In this document: piece by piece, positions 1-5,593 of the stretch
Layout of the letters: the number at the start of each line of letters is the position of its first letter
Position numbering within the stretch: the first letter of the stretch is position 1
DNA from: an uncultured Ruminococcus sp.
GTDB taxonomy: Bacteria > Bacillota > Clostridia > Oscillospirales > Ruminococcaceae
Reading direction: 5' to 3'
Assembly (NCBI GenBank): GCA_900541495.1
Contig: UQKC01000068.1
Location: 1 to 11,004, forward strand
Length of the DNA stretch: 11,004 nucleotides
Position numbers and translations under genes: made by a program
Notes under the pieces: model-generated
What the model was told of the DNA's origin: nothing
Seen by the model: only the letters and a program-made list of their open reading frames with translations
Databases searched by the model: none

Positions 1-49
1 TGACATAAACATTTTGAAAAATGGCAAAAACGTATTAATCAGCGTTTCC
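1..49. repeat. Right half of dispersed palindromic repeat (copy 1, truncated by window edge)
   Basis: These 49 bases are identical to positions 7031-7079, and the match stops at base 50 (t here, a at 7080). The second copy shows the whole element: an imperfect palindrome of about 125 bp whose centre lies just left of this segment. Copy 1 is therefore the right arm of an element whose left arm lies outside the window. No open reading frame runs through it. It is best read as a short non-autonomous mobile element or an intergenic palindromic repeat. Confidence 0.85.
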
Positions 50-65
50 TTAGTTTAAGGAGTTT

Positions 66-109
66 CGCCGTCTGCGGACGGCGACGGGGGCGCTGCCCCT
101 CGACCCCCG
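66..109. other. GC-rich stretch with two consecutive hairpins
   Basis: The first hairpin has a 7-bp perfect stem (66-72 with 77-83, loop TGCG). The second pairs the G-run at 85-92 with the C-run at 101-109, with one bulged A. Neither is followed by a T-tract, so neither is a standard intrinsic terminator. The GC content contrasts sharply with the AT-rich flanks. No gene is seen in 1-315. Besides the repeat and the promoter, the interval 110-200 shows no recognisable element. Confidence 0.5.
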
Positions 110-206
110 CAAGCTGTGCCCGGCTTGATCGGCTGCTTGGCTTCACAGTTTTCTGCAGATGTTGGCTTCGCAAATAATTACGCATTAAAAAAAACTCTGT
201 CGGCTA

Positions 207-235
207 TTGATTTATGCTCTTTTTTATGGTATAAT
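207..235 (+). promoter_or_regulatory. Sigma-A-type promoter with extended -10, for the PHP/malic enzyme operon
   Basis: The -35 is TTGATT (207-212). A 17-base spacer follows, then TATAAT (230-235), with TG at 227-228 forming an extended -10. Transcription would begin near 242, leaving a 5' leader of about 75 bases before the ATG at 316. No riboswitch-like structure is evident in that leader. Confidence 0.8.
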
Positions 236-315
236 TAAACATAAATATATTCAGGTTTTTTACGTTTTGCGGAGCGTTCTCCGCATTGTTTCCAATTTAA
301 TAAGGAGATGAGTTT

Positions 316-1152
316 ATGATAGGCGACCTCCACTGCCATACCACTCTTTCCGACGGTTCTCTCGGAATTGAGGATATTATCGTTCAGGCAAAGAAAACGG
401 GCATTGATTTCATTTCGATAACTGATCATGACACAATGTCGTCGATAAACCGCGCAAAAGTCCTTGGTGAACGCTACGGCGTTCAGACTATCCCCGGCGT
501 TGAGCTATCGGCTTGGGACAAGAAGCGTAACCGCAAGGTACATATCCTTTGCTACGCTCCGCAGAAGCCCGACCGTTTGGAGGGACTTTGCATAAAGTCC
601 TGCGAGATAAGGCGAAAGTGCGCCGCTGAGATGGTGGAAAATGTTATGAAGCTCTATCCGATAACCGCGGAGAGTGTTATGAAACACGCGACGGGTTCAA
701 AGAGCATCTTCAAGCAGCACATTATGCATGCGCTCATCGAATACGGCTACACCACTCATTTCTACGGAAAGCTCAATCATAAACTCTTCAATCATGAAAA
801 CGGAACGTGCATCGTTGAGCGTGAATATCCTGATGTTAATTTTGTGCTTGATCTTATACATTCGTCAAAGGGCGTTGCTGTAATGGCTCACCCGATGATG
901 TATGATTCAGCCGAGCTTCTTGAAGAGCTTGCGCAGAACGGCAAAATTGACGGTATTGAGGCTTATCATTATTCCGCGACGGAAGAACAGCAGCAGAAGC
1001 TCTGCGAAACCGCTGAGAAGTATGACCTTATCGTAACGGGCGGTTCGGACTTCCACGGACTTTACAATGAGCGCCCCACTCATCTCGGCAATTACTACAC
1101 ATCAAAGGATAACATCGACAAAATAATCAAGCTTGCGAACAAGACGAAGTAA
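316..1152 (+). CDS. PHP-domain phosphoesterase (YciV/RNase AM-like)
   Basis: A 278-residue cytoplasmic PHP-family metal-dependent phosphoesterase. The metal ligands of the family are visible in order: HCH (H6, H8) with D13, TDHDT (H38), GVELSA (E63), HILCY (H76), H135, AHP (H192) and GSDFHG (D245, H247). Characterised relatives hydrolyse 3',5'-nucleoside bisphosphates or trim RNA 5' ends; which of these applies here cannot be told from sequence. The usual RPH motif around the middle histidine is replaced by FKQH, a divergence that could change substrate choice. The length is normal for the family. The start is supported by AAGGAG at 302-307, eight bases upstream. It is the first gene of a likely operon: malic enzyme follows after 36 bases with no terminator between. 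Confidence 0.9.
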   Translation: MIGDLHCHTTLSDGSLGIEDIIVQAKKTGIDFISITDHDTMSSINRAKVLGERYGVQTIPGVELSAWDKKRNRKVHILCYAPQKPDRLEGLCIKSCEIRRKCAAEMVENVMKLYPITAESVMKHATGSKSIFKQHIMHALIEYGYTTHFYGKLNHKLFNHENGTCIVEREYPDVNFVLDLIHSSKGVAVMAHPMMYDSAELLEELAQNGKIDGIEAYHYSATEEQQQKLCETAEKYDLIVTGGSDFHGLYNERPTHLGNYYTSKDNIDKIIKLANKTK

Positions 1153-1188
1153 GCTTATACTATTATAATAAAAAAGAGGAATACTAAA

Positions 1189-2367
1189 ATGAGCATTATG
1201 GACGAATCACTTCAGAAGCATTACGAATGGCAGGGAAAGATTGAGGTAGTTTCACGCTGTACGGTTGAAAACCGTGAGCAGCTTTCTCTCGCATACACTC
1301 CCGGCGTTGCACAGCCTTGCCTTGAAATTGAAAAGAACCCCGAACTTTCCTACGACCTTACAAGAAGACACAACCTTGTTGCTGTTATCACGGACGGTAC
1401 TGCCGTTCTCGGACTTGGTGATATCGGACCGAGAGCGTCTATGCCCGTAATGGAGGGCAAATGTGCGCTTTTCAAGGAATTTGCGGGCGTTGACGCTTTC
1501 CCTATCTGCGTAAATTCCAAGGACGTTGATGAATTCGTCCGCACGGTAGAGCTTATTTCCTACAGCTTTGGCGGAATCAACCTTGAAGATATCTCCGCAC
1601 CGCGCTGCTTCGAGATCGAAAAGAAGCTCAAAGAGAGATGCGATATTCCTGTTTTCCACGATGACCAGCACGGAACGGCTATCGTTGCATCTGCCGCAAT
1701 GCTCAATGCCGCAAAAGTGGCAGGCAAGAAGTTCGAGGATATGACCCTCGTTATCAACGGTGCAGGTGCGGCAGGCTGTGCAATTGCAAAGCAGTTCATC
1801 TCAATGGGAATGGGCGATATCATAATGGTTGACCTCGCAGGAATCATCTGCGACGGCGACGAGTTCAAGAACCCGTCCCACTATGAAATGGCAAAGCTCA
1901 CAAACAAGAACCACAAGAGGGGAACTCTTGCCGATGCACTCAAGGGTGCAGACGCTTTCATCGGCGTATCGAAGCCTAACCTTGTTTCGCCCGAAATGGT
2001 AAAGTCAATGGCTGACAAGTCCATTATCTTCGCAATGGCAAATCCTACTCCCGAAATTATGCCCGATGTTGCAAAGGAAGCAGGTGCATTCGTTGTCGGC
2101 ACGGGACGTTCCGACTTCCCGAACCAGATCAACAACGTTGTTGCATTCCCCGGAATCTTCAAGGGAGCACTTGCAGTCCGTGCAAGCGATATAAACGAAG
2201 ATATGAAGCGCGCCGCTGCTTACGCTATCGCAGAAGCAGTTCCTGCCGATAAGCTTTGCGCAGACTTTATCCTCCCGAACGCATTCGACAAGAATGTTGC
2301 AGTTATCGTTGCAGATGCAGTTGCAAAGGCAGCCGTTGAATCGGGAGTAGCAAGAATCAAGAAGTAA
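1189..2367 (+). CDS. Malic enzyme (malate dehydrogenase, oxaloacetate-decarboxylating)
   Basis: A 392-residue short-form bacterial malic enzyme. It converts L-malate to pyruvate and CO2 with reduction of NAD(P). Visible motifs are AYTPGVA (catalytic Y36), MEGKCALFK (catalytic K91), NLEDI (E133 and D134, metal), HDDQHGT (D158 and D159, metal), the Rossmann loop GAGAAG (191-196) and ANPTPE (284-289). D215 at the end of the second Rossmann strand suggests preference for NAD over NADP; this is an inference. There is no C-terminal phosphotransacetylase-like domain, so it is not the long MaeB type. AGAGGA at 1175-1180 places the start at 1189; an ATG at 1198 is possible but less well spaced. An AT-rich TATTATAAT-like stretch at 1161-1169 could be an internal -10, but no -35 is clear. 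The TSCPD gene begins 13 bases after the stop. Confidence 0.96.
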   Translation: MSIMDESLQKHYEWQGKIEVVSRCTVENREQLSLAYTPGVAQPCLEIEKNPELSYDLTRRHNLVAVITDGTAVLGLGDIGPRASMPVMEGKCALFKEFAGVDAFPICVNSKDVDEFVRTVELISYSFGGINLEDISAPRCFEIEKKLKERCDIPVFHDDQHGTAIVASAAMLNAAKVAGKKFEDMTLVINGAGAAGCAIAKQFISMGMGDIIMVDLAGIICDGDEFKNPSHYEMAKLTNKNHKRGTLADALKGADAFIGVSKPNLVSPEMVKSMADKSIIFAMANPTPEIMPDVAKEAGAFVVGTGRSDFPNQINNVVAFPGIFKGALAVRASDINEDMKRAAAYAIAEAVPADKLCADFILPNAFDKNVAVIVADAVAKAAVESGVARIKK

Positions 2368-2380
2368 GAGGTAATCCAAA

Positions 2381-2635
2381 ATGACATACACATACACTCC
2401 GAGAGGAGTTTGTTCAAGAAAAATAACCGTTGAGCTTTCCGACAGCGGCGTTGTTGAGAACGTCAGCTTTCAGGGCGGCTGCAACGGCAACACTCAGGGC
2501 GTTGCGGCTCTCGTAAAGGGAATGAAAGCGGAAGAAGCTATCTCCCGAATGAAAGGCATCGACTGCAACGGCAGGGGAACTTCCTGCCCCGACCAGCTTG
2601 CCGAAGCTCTGACCGAGGCTCTTGAAGAGCTTTAA
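2381..2635 (+). CDS. TSCPD-domain protein (TIGR03905-like)
   Basis: A small protein of 84 residues that carries the signature TSCPD at 67-71 and cysteines at 11, 34, 62 and 69. The domain resembles the C-terminal segment of class II (NrdJ-type) ribonucleotide reductases and also occurs as stand-alone small proteins, which matches this one. No biochemical function is established to my knowledge. Four cysteines in so short a protein hint at metal binding or redox chemistry, which is inference. There is no signal peptide or membrane segment. AGAGGT at 2367-2372, overlapping the last base of the malic enzyme stop codon, sets the ATG at 2381. The 13-base gap upstream and 3-base gap downstream indicate co-transcription and probably translational coupling. 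Confidence 0.88.
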   Translation: MTYTYTPRGVCSRKITVELSDSGVVENVSFQGGCNGNTQGVAALVKGMKAEEAISRMKGIDCNGRGTSCPDQLAEALTEALEEL

Positions 2636-2638
2636 GCT

Positions 2639-3415
2639 TTGAGAACGCTGATAAATTTCGGCGGCATCGGGTGGACGATACTTTTTATAGTATCCGTGCT
2701 CGGTGTTCTGTTCGGACTTTCGCCGCTGTTCAACCCGAACATTCATCTCAACCTCGGAAATTACGTTATAATGGCAGGCGGAGCTGTGCTTGCGCTTTTT
2801 GCCGTTTTTCACGGGAAAATTTTCACGCTGATAAAAACAAGCAGAGCGGCGAGGGCGGCTTTCTGCGTTATCGCCGCGCTTGCGATAGCTTTCGTCATAA
2901 TTTCGGCGGTCGTTTCCGCACTTATGATAAAGGCGGCGAACGACAAGCCGACCGACCCTGCGGCGATTATCGTTCTCGGGTGCAGAGTTCACGGGGAAAA
3001 CCCAAGTCCTATGCTTATGCAGAGGATAAGCGCGGCTTGCCGTTACCTTGAAGAATATCCCGAAGCTGTCGTTGTCGCATCGGGCGGAAAGGGCGAAGAC
3101 GAGCTTATTTCCGAGGCAGAATGTATAAAACGTCAGCTTGAAAAGCGAGGAATTTCGTCCGAGAGGATAATTATTGAAGATAATTCAACGAACACGCGCG
3201 AAAATATGGCTTTTTCAAAGGCACTGCTCGAAGAAAAGGACATTTCGGGCGAAATTGCGATAGTTTCAAACGAATATCACCTGCTTAGGGCGAAAACTAT
3301 AGCGAAAAAGCAGGGACTTGACGTAAAATGCTGTGCCGCAAGGACAGTTCCGATCTATCTTCCGCCATACTGGGTGAGGGAGATCTTCGGGAATGTTTAC
3401 GAGTTCTTTTTCTGA
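2639..3415 (+). CDS. YdcF/DUF218 family membrane protein
   Basis: A protein of 258 residues with three predicted membrane segments (about 10-29, 40-58 and 72-97), then a DUF218 domain from about 107 to the end. The domain shows the usual pattern: IIVLGCRV (110-117), ASGGKGEDE (147-155), SEAE (158-161), EDNSTNTREN (180-189) and VSNEYHLLRA (209-218). The nearest characterised relatives are SanA, ElyC and YdcF of E. coli. SanA and ElyC act in envelope integrity, so an envelope role is plausible but unproven. The start is taken as TTG at 2639, three bases after the TSCPD stop, with a weak AAGAG at 2625-2629. The first in-frame ATG (about 2771) would remove the first membrane segment and part of the second. 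No clear terminator follows. Confidence 0.87.
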   Translation: MRTLINFGGIGWTILFIVSVLGVLFGLSPLFNPNIHLNLGNYVIMAGGAVLALFAVFHGKIFTLIKTSRAARAAFCVIAALAIAFVIISAVVSALMIKAANDKPTDPAAIIVLGCRVHGENPSPMLMQRISAACRYLEEYPEAVVVASGGKGEDELISEAECIKRQLEKRGISSERIIIEDNSTNTRENMAFSKALLEEKDISGEIAIVSNEYHLLRAKTIAKKQGLDVKCCAARTVPIYLPPYWVREIFGNVYEFFF

Positions 3416-3462
3416 GAGAAATGGTGCGGATTTCGTCTGATTTTCACCTATCTCGGTATCTT

Positions 3463-3493
3463 TTGACATAGTTTAAGGCTATAATAATATAAA
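3463..3493 (+). promoter_or_regulatory. Possible promoter for the lipid kinase gene
   Basis: A perfect TTGACA lies at 3463-3468. The best -10 matches are TAATAT at 3485-3490 (16-base spacer) and TATAAA at 3488-3493 (19-base spacer). A TATAAT at 3480-3485 is too close to the -35 to pair with it. Transcription from here would begin at or just inside the palindrome at 3496-3529, giving an mRNA that starts with a stable stem. Confidence 0.45.
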
Positions 3494-3495
3494 AT

Positions 3496-3529
3496 AATGC
3501 CGCACATTCGTAACAAAACGTGCGGCATT
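3496..3529. other. Perfect 10-bp stem inverted repeat upstream of the lipid kinase gene
   Basis: AATGCCGCAC (3496-3505) and GTGCGGCATT (3520-3529) are exact inverse complements separated by 14 bases. There is no T-tract on the plus-strand side, so it is a poor terminator for the upstream operon. On the minus side the flank is only loosely T-rich. It sits between two possible -10 boxes, which also fits an operator or a 5'-leader stem. Confidence 0.6.
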
Positions 3530-3537
3530 GCTATAAT
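3529..3537 (+). promoter_or_regulatory. Possible second promoter, extended -10 only
   Basis: TGCTATAAT (3529-3537) is a perfect extended -10, but no good -35 lies 16-18 bases upstream because that stretch is the loop of the palindrome. Transcription would start near 3544, about 34 bases before the kinase ATG. The CTATAAT heptamer here repeats the one at 3479-3485. Confidence 0.4.
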
Positions 3538-3577
3538 GACATAACGTGGGAGAGATTGCCCCCGAAAGGAGCTTTTT

Positions 3578-4576
3578 ATGAAAAAATTGCTTTTTGTTTT
3601 CAACCCTCACGCAGGAAAGGGACAGATAAAGTTCCACCTGCTTCAGATACTCGATACTTTCACAAAGGCAGGCTATGAAGTCACCGCTCACCCGACTCAG
3701 GCGAAGCTTGACGCTGTCAATGTCATCACGGAAACGGGAAAAGATCACGATGTTATCGTTGTAAGCGGCGGCGACGGAACTATGAACGAAGCAATTAGAG
3801 GCTTGATGAACATCGGTGAAAAGATACCGCTCGGCTATATCCCTGCGGGAACGATGAACGACTTCGCTTCGAGCCTTGGCATACCGCACAATATGACTGC
3901 GGCGGCTGAAAAGATTGTCACGGGTGAAACCGCCGAGGTCGATATCGGCGCTTTCAATGACGAATTTTTCACATACGTTGCAGGCTTCGGCGCTTTTACC
4001 GATGTCAGCTACGGCACTTCGCAGCAGATGAAGAACGTCTTCGGAAGCCTTGCATATATCGCAGAGGGGCTTCGCATAAAGCGCCTTAACAGTATGAAGC
4101 CTTACAAAGTCAAGGTCGAATATGACGGAAACGTTATCGAGGACGAATTTATATACGGTATGATATGCAACTCGATGTCGGTCGGCGGCTTCAAGGGACT
4201 TGGCGGCAGGAACGTGCTGATGAACGATGGCATTATGGAGGGACTTTTCATAAAGCACCCGAAAAACCTTATCGAGCTTCAGCTTATAATCAATGCTCTG
4301 CTTGCGCGAAACCTCGAATCGGAATATTTTTACTATTTCAAGACGGGAAAAGCGGTCGTAAGCTCGGACGAATCAATTCCGTGGACGCTCGACGGCGAGT
4401 TCGGAGGAGATGTTACAAGGGCGGAGATAAGCGCGAAGAACAAGGCTATATGCTTGTTCGCTTCGCCGACGCTCAAAATTCTCGGCGGAACTGCTGATGT
4501 TGTTCCCGAGCCGACGGGTGATGAATCTGACCCGAGCTATTATTACTCCGAGGAGAACGACGACCCGACGGAGTAA
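3578..4576 (+). CDS. Diacylglycerol kinase family lipid kinase (DgkB/YegS type)
   Basis: A 332-residue soluble lipid kinase of the DAGK catalytic family, which phosphorylates diacylglycerol or a related lipid with ATP at the membrane face. Motifs are NPHAGKG (9-15), the nucleotide loop SGGDGTMNE (63-71), GYIPAGTMNDFA (86-97), NDGIMEG (216-222) and DGEFGG (272-277), in the order and spacing of the DgkB/YegS fold. It lacks the membrane helices of the small DgkA type. Residues 308-332 form an acidic, tyrosine-containing tail that is not part of the fold. The start is fixed by AAGGAG at 3566-3571, six bases upstream. The true substrate is unknown: DgkB-like enzymes recycle diacylglycerol from lipoteichoic acid synthesis, but sphingoid or other lipids cannot be excluded. 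It converges with the next gene. Confidence 0.94.
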   Translation: MKKLLFVFNPHAGKGQIKFHLLQILDTFTKAGYEVTAHPTQAKLDAVNVITETGKDHDVIVVSGGDGTMNEAIRGLMNIGEKIPLGYIPAGTMNDFASSLGIPHNMTAAAEKIVTGETAEVDIGAFNDEFFTYVAGFGAFTDVSYGTSQQMKNVFGSLAYIAEGLRIKRLNSMKPYKVKVEYDGNVIEDEFIYGMICNSMSVGGFKGLGGRNVLMNDGIMEGLFIKHPKNLIELQLIINALLARNLESEYFYYFKTGKAVVSSDESIPWTLDGEFGGDVTRAEISAKNKAICLFASPTLKILGGTADVVPEPTGDESDPSYYYSEENDDPTE

Positions 4577-4596
4577 TGTCCGTCAAATTTATTTTT
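4567..4596 (+). terminator. Probable intrinsic terminator of the lipid kinase gene
   Basis: GACGGA (4567-4572) pairs with TCCGTC (4579-4584) around a six-base loop that contains the kinase stop codon, and the AT-rich stretch AAATTTATTTTT follows. The stem is short and the T-tract is interrupted, so efficiency is uncertain. The T-tract runs into the 3' end of the convergent gene. Confidence 0.5.
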
Positions 4597-5065
4597 CCTG
4601 GATTTGCTTGCCGCTCAAATGCTCTATGGTTATCTCGTAGAGCTGAGCGGCTTTTATATCTTTTGCGATCTCGGCGTCGACAGCTTCTTTTGTGGGATAA
4701 TATTTCATTGCAAGGGTGCGCACCTTTTCCTCGGTCATTTCGGCATCGGAGATAAGGCGACATCTGCCGAAAATAACAACGCTCCGTACATAAGGCGCCC
4801 ATTCGCCCTCGGCGAAATGCTCTCCGCCGTAGACGGTGAAGCAGACCTTGTCGCTCTTTTTCAGCGAATCGATCTTGTGACCCGATCTTGCGCCGTGAAA
4901 ATAAATTTTTCCGTTTTCCTCATCGTAAAAATAGTTGAGCGGGATCGCGAAAGGGTAGCCGTCATCGCCGTTCACGGCAAGAACGCCGCGCTTTTCGGCG
5001 GATAAAAGCTGTTTTGCATCTTCTTCGGAAATGGCTCTGTTGGCTCTTCTCAATGGTCTGAACAT
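4589..5065 (-). CDS. Pyridoxamine 5'-phosphate oxidase-like flavin protein (NimA family)
   Basis: A 158-residue FMN-binding split-barrel protein of the group that includes 5-nitroimidazole resistance proteins. The family pattern is clear: RGVLAVNGDDGYPFAIPLNY (26-45), IYFHGARSGHK (54-64) with H57 and H63, a CFTV strand (75-78), and YVRSVVIFGRCRLI (92-105). Members are usually cytoplasmic dimers that bind FMN and reduce small substrates. Nitroimidazole reduction is only one known activity, and most genomic copies have no proven role, so drug resistance should not be assumed. On the minus strand AAGGAG (5075-5080) lies nine bases before the ATG, and a strong promoter lies at 5097-5125. The 3' end is only 12 bases from the convergent lipid kinase stop. 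A terminator for this gene is not obvious. Confidence 0.9.
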   Translation of the reverse strand: MFRPLRRANRAISEEDAKQLLSAEKRGVLAVNGDDGYPFAIPLNYFYDEENGKIYFHGARSGHKIDSLKKSDKVCFTVYGGEHFAEGEWAPYVRSVVIFGRCRLISDAEMTEEKVRTLAMKYYPTKEAVDAEIAKDIKAAQLYEITIEHLSGKQIQEK

Positions 5066-5096
5066 TTTGGTTCGCTCCTTTTCTTAAAATAATGAT

Positions 5097-5125
5097 ATTA
5101 TAGCATACTATCTTGAATATTTCAA
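5097..5125 (-). promoter_or_regulatory. Promoter of the NimA-like gene
   Basis: Read on the minus strand: TTGAAA (5120-5125), a 17-base spacer, then TATAAT (5097-5102) preceded by TGC, which gives an extended -10. Start of transcription would be near 5090, leaving a 25-base leader with the ribosome binding site. Confidence 0.82.
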
Positions 5126-5187
5126 CATTATGGCTTTGCTTTGACACGGTATATCAACGAGTGAATTATTCTTCTTAAAATTATTAA

Positions 5188-5277
5188 TAAAATATTATAG
5201 GGGGCGGGTTTCCCGTCCCACAGTCACCAATACCGTAAAAAAACGGGACAGGGGACCCGTCCCCTACAGTAAAATAT
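5188..5277. mobile_element. MITE-like GC-rich palindromic element with 8-bp direct repeats
   Basis: The core 5196-5269 has inverted arms at 5196-5219 and 5245-5268 that match over 24 positions with about five or six mismatches. The outer part reads TATAGGGGG on the left and CCCCTACA on the right. The octamer TAAAATAT stands directly before the core (5188-5195) and directly after it (5270-5277), as a target-site duplication would. It holds no gene. The flanks are AT-rich, so a chance octamer match is possible. Confidence 0.6.
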
Positions 5278-5283
5278 AGCAAT

Positions 5284-5449
5284 TTAGAACCTGTCTTCAT
5301 AAGAAATGTATGCGGATTTTCGAGCATAATTTTGTTGCAGACAAGGCAAAAATCCGCAGGCGTGTGCCGCACGGCAAGGATTTTTAACGCAGTATGCAGC
5401 AAAATTTGCCGAAAAGTCGTGTGCATATGCTTATGAAGACAGGTTCTTA
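5284..5449. mobile_element. MITE-like element with 17-bp perfect terminal inverted repeats
   Basis: GAACCTGTCTTCATAAG (5287-5303) is repeated as its exact inverse complement at 5430-5446. TTA flanks each end (5284-5286 and 5447-5449), consistent with a 3-bp target duplication. The interior is also an imperfect palindrome: for example ATTTTGTTGCA near 5330 matches ATTTTGCTGCA read from the other strand near 5395. The whole 160 bp could therefore fold into one long hairpin. It has no coding capacity worth considering. A TNA duplication and ends of this type recall some IS5-family elements, which is recollection and not a search result. Confidence 0.82.
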
Positions 5450-5525
5450 TAATACATTTAAAAGTTCACTATTTATTTACTCGTTGAAATACCGTGTTTG
5501 CTTTGGTGCAAAGTCTTTTTTATGC

Positions 5526-5554
5526 TTGAAAAGTTAATAAATTGGAATTATACT
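5526..5554 (+). promoter_or_regulatory. Promoter of the MATE transporter gene
   Basis: TTGAAA (5526-5531), a 17-base spacer and TATACT (5549-5554) form a good sigma-A promoter. Transcription would start near 5561, which is downstream of the in-frame TTG at 5498 and ATG at 5522. The site therefore also argues for the start at 5594. Confidence 0.75.
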
Positions 5555-5593
5555 GTAACGTTGGGAGAATATTCTGTAAAGAGTGAGGTTCTT

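Noticed and set aside
2414..2992. Minus-strand frame of 192 codons opposite the TSCPD and YdcF genes
   Set aside because: The product is rich in arginine, histidine and tyrosine, as is common for shadow translations, and has no motif or ribosome binding site.
3479..4258. Open frame of 259 codons on the minus strand across the lipid kinase gene
   Set aside because: It is antisense to conserved lipid kinase motifs, runs through the upstream hairpin and shows no family motif.
5141..5169. TTGACA followed 17 bases later by AATTAT on the plus strand
   Set aside because: The -10 is poor, and a transcript from it would run straight into two long palindromes; the promoter at 5526-5554 explains the MATE gene better.
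5184..5426. Minus-strand frame of 80 codons between the NimA-like and MATE genes
   Set aside because: It runs through both palindromic elements and reflects repeat sequence, not a protein.
5498..5593. Longer MATE start at TTG 5498 (or ATG 5522)
   Set aside because: Both lie upstream of the predicted transcription start near 5561, lack a ribosome binding site and add residues unlike the family.
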